Positions 55,456-62,899 of a DNA stretch of 64,000 nt are shown piece after piece. This DNA is from JBCBSZ01 sp039185015. Lineage in GTDB: Bacteria; Actinomycetota; Acidimicrobiia; Acidimicrobiales; Poriferisodalaceae. Location of the stretch: NCBI GenBank assembly GCA_039185015.1, contig JBCDAU010000001.1, positions 186,001 to 250,000 on the forward strand. Reading direction: 5' to 3'. Numbering within the stretch: position 1 is the first letter of the stretch; each line of letters opens with the position of its first letter. The notes under the pieces were generated by a model. That model ran no database searches, was not told where the DNA came from, and saw only the letters and a list, made by a program, of their open reading frames with translations. Position numbers and translations under genes: made by a program.

Positions 55456-55462
55456 GCGAGCC

Positions 55463-56956
55463 GTGCTCGGGGACCAGCCATCTCGACGACTCGACGCTGC
55501 GGCGCTCGCGCAGCTGCCCGCGCCCGTCGTCCGACCGTCGTACGACCGCTCGGCGCTCCGTCCGGCGATCGTGCACATCGGTGTCGGGGGCTTCCACCGG
55601 TCGCACCTCGCGACCTACGTGCACGAGCTGTGCACCGCTGGTCGACAGGACTGGGCGATCGCCGGTGCGGGCGTGCTCGCCGGCGACCAGGCGATGGCCG
55701 ACGCCCTCGGGGCACAGGACCACCTCTACACGTTGATCACGCGCGGCCCGGAGAGCACCGAGGTCGAGGTCGTCGGCAGCATCGTCGACTTCGTCTTCGC
55801 CGCCGAGACCGCGCAGCCGTTGATCGACCGTCTCGCCGACCCGGCCACCCAGGTGCTGTCGCTCACCGTGACCGAGGGCGGCTACCCGGTCGACGAGGAC
55901 ACCGGGAGCTACGCCCCGACGGATGCGGGCCGTGCGGGCACCTTCCCGATCATCGCTCGTGCGCTCGACGAGCGTCGGCGTCGAGGTCGACCAGGGCTGA
56001 CCATCCTCAGCTGCGACAACATCGTGGGCAACGGCGGCGTCGCCCGGGCGGCGACCCTCGGTGCCGCCTCCGAGCTCGATGACGAGCTGGTGGCCTGGAT
56101 CGAGCGGTCGGTCAGCTTCCCCAACTCGATGGTCGACCGGATCACGCCGAACACCACGGACACCGATCGGGAGTGGCTCGAGCTCAACCACGGCGTGGTC
56201 GACCGCTGGCCGGTCGTGACCGAGCCGTTCCGGCAGTGGGTGGTCGAGGACGAGTTCATCGGTGACCGACCGCCCTTCGAGGAGCTCGACGTCACGGTCA
56301 CCGGCGATGTCGCCCCCTACGAGGTGATGAAGCTCCGGATGCTCAACGCCGGGCACTCCTGCCTCGCCTACCTCGCGGCGCTCGCCGAGGTCGAGGCCGT
56401 CGACGAGGCGATGGCCGACCCCGTGCTCGGGCGGTACGTCGACTCGTTCATCGACTGCGAGGCGAAGACGGCGGTGCCGCCGATCGCCGGGGTGGACCTC
56501 GACGAGTATCGCCGCTCGCTGATCGAGCGGTTCTCGAACCCGGGGATCACCGATCAGGTCAGCCGCCTGTGCCTCGACGGCAGCGCCAAGTTCCCGAAGT
56601 TCCTCCTGCCGACGGTCCGGATCCATCTTCGAGACGGTGGTCCGATCGGGCGCAGCGCACTCGCACTCGCCGGTTGGTGTCAGTACCTCCTGCTGGGTGC
56701 CGACCGCCGCTCGTCGATCGATCTCGCCGCCGACCCGATGCTCGACGAGGCCGTGGAGTGGGCGAGACGTAGCAGCTCCGAGCCGTCGGCCTTCCTCGAC
56801 TTCGAGGCGGTCTTCGGGAGCGACCTCCGCACGGACCGGCGTTTCGTCGATGCCTTCACCTCGGCACTGGGCCGGTTGCGGGGCGGGCCGGTACGCTCGG
56901 CGATCCTGCAGACGGTGGAGGAAGCCGAGACCACGGATGGCCGACGGAACGCTTGA
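55463..56956 (+). CDS. Mannitol dehydrogenase-family oxidoreductase
   Basis: NAD-dependent long-chain polyol dehydrogenase / fructuronate reductase family, about 497 residues from GTG 55463. This start is chosen because a TANNNT box ends seven bases before it; GTG 55454 is three codons upstream. Family features: IVHIGVGGFHRSHLATY (nucleotide-binding), ILSCDNIVGNGGVAR, FPNSMVDRITPNTT and YEVMKLRMLNAGHSCLAYLAALA, where the Lys of the conserved KxxxxNxxH set acts in catalysis. It probably oxidises an imported polyol such as mannitol, sorbitol or arabinitol to a ketose. The 3' end overlaps the DeoR gene by 20 bases. Confidence 0.93.
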   Translation: MLGDQPSRRLDAAALAQLPAPVVRPSYDRSALRPAIVHIGVGGFHRSHLATYVHELCTAGRQDWAIAGAGVLAGDQAMADALGAQDHLYTLITRGPESTEVEVVGSIVDFVFAAETAQPLIDRLADPATQVLSLTVTEGGYPVDEDTGSYAPTDAGRAGTFPIIARALDERRRRGRPGLTILSCDNIVGNGGVARAATLGAASELDDELVAWIERSVSFPNSMVDRITPNTTDTDREWLELNHGVVDRWPVVTEPFRQWVVEDEFIGDRPPFEELDVTVTGDVAPYEVMKLRMLNAGHSCLAYLAALAEVEAVDEAMADPVLGRYVDSFIDCEAKTAVPPIAGVDLDEYRRSLIERFSNPGITDQVSRLCLDGSAKFPKFLLPTVRIHLRDGGPIGRSALALAGWCQYLLLGADRRSSIDLAADPMLDEAVEWARRSSSEPSAFLDFEAVFGSDLRTDRRFVDAFTSALGRLRGGPVRSAILQTVEEAETTDGRRNA

Positions 56957-57728
56957 ACCGCCGTCCCTGTTCCAAGGGGAACGCCAGCGTGAGATCGCCG
57001 CGCTGACCCTGGAGTCTGGTCGCGTGGAGGTATCGGAGCTGTCCGAGCGCTTCGGCGTGACGACCGAGACGATCCGCCGGGATCTCTCCGAGCTCCAGGA
57101 GCGCGGCGTCGTGCGCCGGGTCCACGGCGGGGCCGTCCCGTGGGAGACCATCGGCTTCGAGCCACTGCTCTCGGTCCGCACCGATCTCCGCATCTCGGAG
57201 AAGCGCCTCCTGGCCCGGGTCGCCATCGATGAGCTCCCCAACGGCGGGTCGGTGATCATCGACTCCGGGAGCACCCTCACCCGGTTCGCCGAGGCCATCC
57301 CCTGGGGGACCGAACTGCGTGTCGTCACCAACTCGCTCCTGACCGCCCAGGTGCTCGCCGAGCGGAGCGGCCTCGACGTGTCGATGATCGGCGGTGAGCT
57401 CCGGAAGAAGACGCTGGCGGTCGTCGACGCGGACGCCGTGGCGACCGTGGAGCGCCTCGTGGCCGACACGCTGTTCATCAGCAGCGACGGCTTCTCGCCC
57501 GAGAACGGGCTGTCGACCCCGTACCCGGCCGAGGCGGCGCTGAAGCGGGCGATGATCGCCGCCGCCAAGCGGGTCGTCGTGCTCGTCGACGACTCCAAGC
57601 TCGGCAAGGACCACCTCGTGCGCTTCGCCGAGTGGACCGATGTCGACGTGCTCATCACCAACGAGGCCGTCCCTGCGTCGGCGGTCGCGGCGATCGAGGC
57701 GAGCGGTACCACGGTCCGCCTGGCGTGA
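56937..57728 (+). CDS. DeoR-family transcriptional regulator
   Basis: 263 residues from ATG 56937. The N-terminal DeoR winged helix (RQREIAALTLESGRVEVSELSERFGVTTETIRRDLSELQERGVVRRVHGGAV) ends with the family RVHGGA motif. The C-terminal sugar-phosphate-binding DeoRC domain contains VIIDSGSTLTRFAEAI, VVTNSLLTAQVL, MIGGELRKKTLAVV, DTLFISSDGF and VVLVDDSKLGK. It likely senses a phosphorylated sugar and controls the divergent importer and dehydrogenase promoters. Overlaps both neighbours. Confidence 0.95.
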   Translation: MADGTLEPPSLFQGERQREIAALTLESGRVEVSELSERFGVTTETIRRDLSELQERGVVRRVHGGAVPWETIGFEPLLSVRTDLRISEKRLLARVAIDELPNGGSVIIDSGSTLTRFAEAIPWGTELRVVTNSLLTAQVLAERSGLDVSMIGGELRKKTLAVVDADAVATVERLVADTLFISSDGFSPENGLSTPYPAEAALKRAMIAAAKRVVVLVDDSKLGKDHLVRFAEWTDVDVLITNEAVPASAVAAIEASGTTVRLA

Positions 57729-58513
57729 TCGGCGCCGAGGTCGAGTCCCCGGCGAGCCACCTCGAGCACGTCGCGATCGAGGTCGCCCGGATGGCGGCCG
57801 ACCTCGTGCGACCGGGCGTGGGCGTCGCCCGCATCGCCGGCACCAAGAGCACGCCGACCGACGTCGTGACCGATCACGACCTGCGTTCGGAGGCCCTGAT
57901 CCGTTCGGAGCTCGTCGCCCGGTGCCCCGGCTCGTCGATCATGGGTGAGGAGTACGGCGACCGCGCCGGGGTCAACGGCATCTCGTGGATCGTCGATCCG
58001 ATCGACGGCACCGTGAACTTCCTCTACGGACTGCCGGTCGTGTCGACGAGCATCGCCGCACGGATCGATGGCGTGGTCGTGGCCGGCGCGGTCGCCGACG
58101 TCCGGACGGGGCACACCTTCTCGGCATCCCTCGGCGATGGTGCTCGGCTCGATGGGGTCGGGCTGCGGGCCAGCGAGGTCGCGTCGCTGGATCAGGCGCT
58201 GATCGGCACCGGCTTCGGTTACGCCGCGGAGGTGCGCGCCGCACAGGCCTCGGTGCTCGTCGAGCTGCTGCCCCGGTGTCGCGACATCCGGACGATGGGA
58301 TCGGCGGCCCTGAATCTGTGCTGGGTCGGTGCCGGCCGCCTCGACGCCTACTTCGAGCGCGACCTCAAGCCCTACGACTACGCCGCGGGCGCGCTCGTCG
58401 CCGCGGAGGCGGGGGCGGTGGTGAGCCTGCCAACTGACGGCTCCGATCTCACCGTCGCGGCGTCACCGCGGATCGCCGGGGCCGTGGGCGAGTTGGTCGG
58501 CCGCGATCGCTGA
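57725..58513 (+). CDS. Inositol monophosphatase-family protein
   Basis: 262 residues, GTG start overlapping the DeoR stop. The Mg-dependent phosphatase motifs are intact: Glu pair in GEEYGD, DPIDGTVNF with Asp91 and Asp94, MGSAALNLCWVGAGRLDAYFE, and PYDYAAGALVAAEAGAVV near the end. IMPase relatives include SuhB, histidinol-phosphatase and some sugar-1- or -6-phosphatases. Location at the end of a polyol operon suggests dephosphorylation of a sugar or polyol phosphate. The 3' end overlaps a convergent kinase gene by 51 bases. Confidence 0.92.
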   Translation: MIGAEVESPASHLEHVAIEVARMAADLVRPGVGVARIAGTKSTPTDVVTDHDLRSEALIRSELVARCPGSSIMGEEYGDRAGVNGISWIVDPIDGTVNFLYGLPVVSTSIAARIDGVVVAGAVADVRTGHTFSASLGDGARLDGVGLRASEVASLDQALIGTGFGYAAEVRAAQASVLVELLPRCRDIRTMGSAALNLCWVGAGRLDAYFERDLKPYDYAAGALVAAEAGAVVSLPTDGSDLTVAASPRIAGAVGELVGRDR

Positions 58514-59338
58514 CACGGCTCGCTCGAGGTCGCTGTCCTCACCGGCACCGTGGGCCCTCCAGATGGCCAGCACGGGCTCGTCGGGTTCTGCCCGTTCGCT
58601 CAACCGGCTCGCCGCGACGACTCGCTCCCAGCGATCGAGCGTGTGCAGGCAGCACTGGAGGAGGTCGAACATCTCCTCGAGGTAGGTGTGATGCAGCTCG
58701 ACGAGCAGCTCGCGAGTCGCACCGGGAAGGTGCTCGCGCGGCTCCGGATGACCGGTCGGCCGCACGAGGAACGCCGAGCGCACGATGTCCACGACCGGAT
58801 GGCCGATGGAGGCGTCGAACCAGTCGATGACCACCGGCCCACGCGACGCCATGAGGACGTTGCCCGGATGCAGGTCACCGTGCAGCAGCGCGGCACCTCG
58901 GGGCAGCCCGGCGGCGTCGGCCGCCGCCTCCTCTCGCTCGTCGTCGCTCAGCAGGTCCGTCTCGTCGATCTTGGCGGCGATGCGGCGGGCAGCGCCGGGG
59001 AGGCCCTCGGGGAGATCGGACGAGAGGATCTGTCGGTGCACGCCTGCGAGCTCGACGGTCAGCGGACCGACGTCCGCCGGCGCGGCCGACATCCGTTCCC
59101 ACATCGACTCGCCGTCGACGAACTCGAACACCACGGCCTCGCGGCCGTCGAGCTCGACGACGCCGAGCACCGCCGGCGTGGGCAGGCCGATCTCGTGGAC
59201 GGCCGAGGTGAAGCGTGCCTCCATCGCGGCCCAGTGCGCCGGGACGCCGGCCCTCGGCACCTTCACGACCGCGCCCGGGCCGTACTCGTACAGATCCGAT
59301 GTCCGACCGGTGGCGACGAGTCGCCCGACCACCCGCAT
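58463..59338 (-). CDS. APH-type phosphotransferase family protein
   Basis: 291 residues. N-lobe AVVKVPRAG lysine, VFEFVDGESMWE hinge, catalytic loop LLHGDLHPGNVLM and VVIDWFDASIGHPVVDIVRS, all diagnostic of the APH/choline-kinase fold. Its 3' end overlaps the IMPase gene by 51 bases on the opposite strand, enough for antisense interaction between the messages. It is the third APH-like kinase in the window. Substrate unknown. Confidence 0.88.
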   Translation of the reverse strand: MRVVGRLVATGRTSDLYEYGPGAVVKVPRAGVPAHWAAMEARFTSAVHEIGLPTPAVLGVVELDGREAVVFEFVDGESMWERMSAAPADVGPLTVELAGVHRQILSSDLPEGLPGAARRIAAKIDETDLLSDDEREEAAADAAGLPRGAALLHGDLHPGNVLMASRGPVVIDWFDASIGHPVVDIVRSAFLVRPTGHPEPREHLPGATRELLVELHHTYLEEMFDLLQCCLHTLDRWERVVAASRLSERAEPDEPVLAIWRAHGAGEDSDLERAVSAIAADQLAHGPGDPR

Positions 59339-59475
59339 GCCGCTCCCTCCGGCGGGGTCCAGCGACGAGTCTTGCCGACGACGTCCCGGCGTCGGCGCCG
59401 CGGGGGTTCGTCGTCGAGGTCGGTCGCCAGCGGGCGGGCGCGTCTGCTGCCGCCGCGACCTGGGCAGGGAGCGAC

Positions 59476-60873
59476 TCAGCCGGCGACCCGGACTGCCCCT
59501 CCGCCGGCGCGCTTGGCGTCGTACATGGCCCGGTCCGCTCGTGCCACGAGCTCGTCGAGCGGGATCGCGCCCTCGGCCACGGCGACCCCCACGCTGGCGC
59601 CGACGGTGACGACGAGGTGGTCCACGGTGATCGGCCGACCGAGGACCTCGACGAGGCGATGCCCGGTCGCCTCGGCGATGGCCTGTGCCGAGGCGAGCTC
59701 GGAGGTCGGGGCGGGAACGATCACGAACTCGTCACCCCCGACCCGACCGACCAGGTCCTCCGAACGAACCGCCGCTCGGATGCGATCGGCGACGACTCGG
59801 AGGACCCGGTCGCCGAGCGAATGGCCGTGCGCGTCGTTGACGGGCTTGAAGCCGTCGAGATCGACGTACACGACCGCGCGCGCACCGGCGTCCGCACGGC
59901 GCGTCGCCGCAGCGTCGATGAGCCCGAGCCGGTTGAGGACACCCGTGAGGGGGTCGCTGAGGGCGGCGCGCTCGAGCTCGGCGTCGGCACGGGCCCGCTG
60001 CAGGACGATCGCCGCGAGCTGTCGAGCTTGGTGCAGCCGGCTGACCGGACCGGCCTGGGAGGCGTCGTCGGTCTTGGTGCCGACCACGAAGGTGTGCTCG
60101 GGCCGTCCGTCGCCGACGTGCATGTGCCACATCCGGTGGTAGCCGGCATCGGCGAACGGAGTGTCGTCACCGAGGTCGGCGGCCAGGTGGTTGGTGGGTC
60201 CGGCGTCGGCGAGGCTCCACGGTGCCTCTGCGGCCGTCGTATCCAGGGCGGCGGTGAGGGTTGGTGAGGTCGAGGCCACCACGGCAGCGCCACCGCCGCG
60301 CTCGCTGCCCCGGACCACCGCCGCATCGAGCTCGAGCGGGGGTGAGGCGATCATCGCGGCGATGAGGCCGAGCAGCTGGCCGACCGGTGCCCCGTTGGCC
60401 AGCCCTTCGAGGATCTGGCCGAAGAGGGCATGCTCCCAGGCCGGTCGGACGTCGTAGATGATCCCGCCGACCACCGGGTCGAGGACCCCACCACGACCGG
60501 TCACCGCGATCGGCACGGTCTGCCCGACACCATCGATCATCCGGCAATAGATCGTCGCCCAGGCGCTGCCCTCACCGAAGTGAGCGACACCCGAGCCCGC
60601 GTCGACGAGGTCGACGAAGGCCGAGGTGACCCACTCCTGGTCGTCCGGGTGCACCTGGAGCAGCATGTTCGTGCCGCGGGCTTCCTCGAGCGAGCGTCCC
60701 GTCAGCTCGGCCATGGCCACGTTGCCGTAGATGACCGAGCCGGCCTCGTCGACGACGACCAGGGGCATCGGAGCGTGATCGAGGACCGCCCGGAGGAACG
60801 TCGGCGACGACTCGGGTGTGGCCACCGACACACCCTCGCACAGCTGATCGTCGCTACGCGGCCGCCTGCTCAC
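59476..60873 (-). CDS. PAS-GGDEF diguanylate cyclase
   Basis: 465 residues from GTG 60873; a GTG at 60831 is an alternative start closer to the domain. A PAS domain (about 25-145, FLRAVLDHAPMPLVVVDEAGSVIYGNVAMAELTGRS) is followed by a GAF-like middle region of about 150 residues and a C-terminal GGDEF domain. That domain has DPLTGVLNRLGL, YVDLDGFKPVNDAHGHSLGD and an intact RVGGDEF at 379-383, so it should make c-di-GMP. No I-site RxxD was confirmed. No membrane span, so it is a cytosolic sensor. It is divergent from the oxygenase gene. Confidence 0.92.
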   Translation of the reverse strand: MSRRPRSDDQLCEGVSVATPESSPTFLRAVLDHAPMPLVVVDEAGSVIYGNVAMAELTGRSLEEARGTNMLLQVHPDDQEWVTSAFVDLVDAGSGVAHFGEGSAWATIYCRMIDGVGQTVPIAVTGRGGVLDPVVGGIIYDVRPAWEHALFGQILEGLANGAPVGQLLGLIAAMIASPPLELDAAVVRGSERGGGAAVVASTSPTLTAALDTTAAEAPWSLADAGPTNHLAADLGDDTPFADAGYHRMWHMHVGDGRPEHTFVVGTKTDDASQAGPVSRLHQARQLAAIVLQRARADAELERAALSDPLTGVLNRLGLIDAAATRRADAGARAVVYVDLDGFKPVNDAHGHSLGDRVLRVVADRIRAAVRSEDLVGRVGGDEFVIVPAPTSELASAQAIAEATGHRLVEVLGRPITVDHLVVTVGASVGVAVAEGAIPLDELVARADRAMYDAKRAGGGAVRVAG

Positions 60874-60943
60874 GCTCCGATGTCACCAGCGCGGCACCTG
60901 ATCGCGACGTTTCTCGGAGCCGGACGTGGCGGCCGATCGTTCG

Positions 60944-60949
60944 TAGGCT
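60944..60949 (+). promoter_or_regulatory. Possible -10 element of the oxygenase gene
   Basis: TAGGCT fits the TANNNT pattern and would start RNA near 60956, leaving a short leader that contains AGGAG (60967-60971) eight bases before GTG 60980. Confidence 0.4.
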
Positions 60950-60979
60950 CGCGGCGAACCGACGACAGGAGCCGCGATC

Positions 60980-62014
60980 GTGTCCATCCCCGTCATCGAC
61001 CTGAGCCCGTTCGCCACCGGCGCGTCGTTGCCCGCGCCGGCAGCCGAGACGGTCGCGACCGCGCTCGACGAGGCGCTCTGCGAGACCGGCTTCGTGTCGA
61101 TCGTGGGCCACGGCGTCGACGACGGGGTCAAGCAGCGGTTCTTCGGCGCGATGCGGCAATTCTTCGCCCTCCCCGAGGAGCACAAGGACGCCATCGCGAT
61201 CGGCAACAGCGACTGCCACCGTGGCTACGTCGGCTTCGGCACCGAGAGCCTGGAGGGAGCGCTCGGCCTGACCGATGACGACGACGTCGAGCACGTGCGG
61301 GCCGGCGACATGAAGGAGACGCTCGACACCGGCAACGAGCACGGACCGGATCACCCCGAGGTCGTCGCCGGCACGCCGCTCCACGGTCCCAACCAGTTCC
61401 CCGACCTCCCGGGCTTCCGGGAGGCGTGGGACGACTATCGCGCCGCGGCGGCCGAGGCGGCGTTGCGCATGCAGCGAGCGCTGGCGATGGCGCTGGGTCT
61501 CGAGCCCGGCTTCTTCGAGGACCAGCCGGGCGAGACGATGCATCACCTGCGGATGGTGCACTACCCGCCGATGGACGGTCTCGCCCCGGAGCCGGGCCAG
61601 CTCGGCTGCGGCGCGCACACCGACTACGGGACCCTCACCGTGCTCGCCGACGACGGCGTCGGCGGGCTCCAGGTGCGGACGCGCGACGGCGAGTGGATCG
61701 ACATCACCGTTCCCGACGGCCACCTGGTCGTGAACCTGGGAGACCTCATGGCGATCTGGACCAACGACCGCTGGGTCTCGAACCCACACCGCGTCGTGAA
61801 CCCGCCGGGCGTCGATCGCTACTCGGCCCCCTTCTTCGTCACGCCGCCGTTCCACCTGCGCATCGAGGTGCTGCCGACCTGCGTGCCCGAGGGTGAGGCG
61901 CCCCGACACGAGCCGCTCGTGACCGGGCCCTACATGCTGGGCCGTTTCGACGGGACGCACAGCTACCGCAACGACCTGCTCGAGGAGCACAACCGCGAGT
62001 TCTCGCTGGGCTGA
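60980..62014 (+). CDS. 2-oxoglutarate/Fe(II)-dependent oxygenase, isopenicillin N synthase family
   Basis: 344 residues, GTG 60980 preceded by AGGAG. N-terminal DIOX_N domain (IPVIDLSPFATG..., CETGFVSIVGHGVDDGVKQRFF), then the jelly-roll core. The iron ligands are His213 and Asp215 in GAHTDYGTLT and His270 in NPHRVV, and the oxoglutarate-binding Arg280-x-Ser282 (RYS) is present. It hydroxylates or oxidises a small molecule; substrate unknown. The family name does not imply beta-lactam synthesis. The next gene, a methyltransferase, overlaps by one base (TGATG), so both may act on one metabolite. Confidence 0.92.
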   Translation: MSIPVIDLSPFATGASLPAPAAETVATALDEALCETGFVSIVGHGVDDGVKQRFFGAMRQFFALPEEHKDAIAIGNSDCHRGYVGFGTESLEGALGLTDDDDVEHVRAGDMKETLDTGNEHGPDHPEVVAGTPLHGPNQFPDLPGFREAWDDYRAAAAEAALRMQRALAMALGLEPGFFEDQPGETMHHLRMVHYPPMDGLAPEPGQLGCGAHTDYGTLTVLADDGVGGLQVRTRDGEWIDITVPDGHLVVNLGDLMAIWTNDRWVSNPHRVVNPPGVDRYSAPFFVTPPFHLRIEVLPTCVPEGEAPRHEPLVTGPYMLGRFDGTHSYRNDLLEEHNREFSLG

Positions 62015-62790
62015 TGTCGTTCTCGGACCATGCCGAGGTCAATCGCGCCCACTGGAACGCCATGGCCCACGAGTGGGTGGCGATGGGGGAGCGGGCGTGG
62101 GCGACGCGAGCTGATCCGTCGTGGGGCATCTGGAGCGTCCCCGAACCCGAGCTCGGGCTCCTGCCCGACGATCTCACGGGGATGCGGTCGATCGAGCTGG
62201 GCTGCGGCACGGCCTACGTCTCGGCCTGGCTGGCCCATCGCGGCGCCGAGATCGTGGGCATCGACGTCTCGGAGGCGCAACTCGCCACGGCGCGCCGGCT
62301 GGCCGACGAGCACGGCGTCGAGCTGCAGCTCATCCACGGCTCGGCCGAGGAGGTCCCGGAGCCGGACGCGTCGTTCGACTTCGCCGTCAGCGAGTACGGC
62401 GCCGCCCTGTGGTGCGACCCGGACGTGTGGCTGCCCGAGGCCCATCGGCTCCTTCGTCCCGGCGGCGAGCTGGTGTTCCTCACCAACCATCCGCTGGTCA
62501 ACGTGTGCAGCCCGCTCGACGGCTCCCTCCCACTCACCGAACGACTCGAGCGCCCGTACTTCGGGCAGGGTCGGTTCGACTGGACCGATGCCATCGACGA
62601 CCCCGGCGGCATCGAGTTCAACCGGACCCTCTCGGACTGGTTCGCCCTGCTGCGCGATGTCGGTTTCGAGGTGCTCGCGTTCCACGAGCTCCAGGCCCGC
62701 GAGGGTGGCGCCGAGATGAGGTTCTTCGCGACCGCCGACTGGGCGACGCGCTGGCCGACCGAGCAGGCCTGGCGGGTGCGGAAGCGCTGA
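62014..62790 (+). CDS. Class I SAM-dependent methyltransferase
   Basis: 258 residues from ATG 62014. Motif I IELGCGTAYVSAWL near residue 60, motif II acidic VGIDVSEAQL, post-I AEEVPEPDASFDFAVSEYG and motif III HRLLRPGGELVFLTNHPL. The methyl acceptor is unknown. Translationally coupled to the oxygenase upstream. A terminator-like hairpin follows. Confidence 0.92.
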   Translation: MSFSDHAEVNRAHWNAMAHEWVAMGERAWATRADPSWGIWSVPEPELGLLPDDLTGMRSIELGCGTAYVSAWLAHRGAEIVGIDVSEAQLATARRLADEHGVELQLIHGSAEEVPEPDASFDFAVSEYGAALWCDPDVWLPEAHRLLRPGGELVFLTNHPLVNVCSPLDGSLPLTERLERPYFGQGRFDWTDAIDDPGGIEFNRTLSDWFALLRDVGFEVLAFHELQAREGGAEMRFFATADWATRWPTEQAWRVRKR

Positions 62791-62866
62791 GCTCGCTCCG
62801 CCCTGTTGGCATCGGGTGGCGAGCACGGCCCGGCCACAGGCCGTCAGGCCGAGGACGCCGGGAGGA

Positions 62867-62889
62867 GGCTGGGGTTCCGGGCCCCAGCC
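62867..62889. terminator. Bidirectional terminator-like hairpin
   Basis: GGCTGGGG (62867-62874) pairs perfectly with CCCCAGCC (62882-62889) around a seven-base loop. It lies in the 109-base gap between the methyltransferase and the convergent DAHP synthase, where a shared terminator is expected. There is no T-tract. Confidence 0.6.
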
Positions 62890-62899
62890 GGGTGAGCAC

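Noticed and set aside
60980..62790. Oxygenase plus methyltransferase as a beta-lactam or other biosynthetic cluster
   Set aside because: The isopenicillin N synthase family is broad, no peptide synthetase or other scaffold gene is nearby, and two genes are not enough for such a claim.
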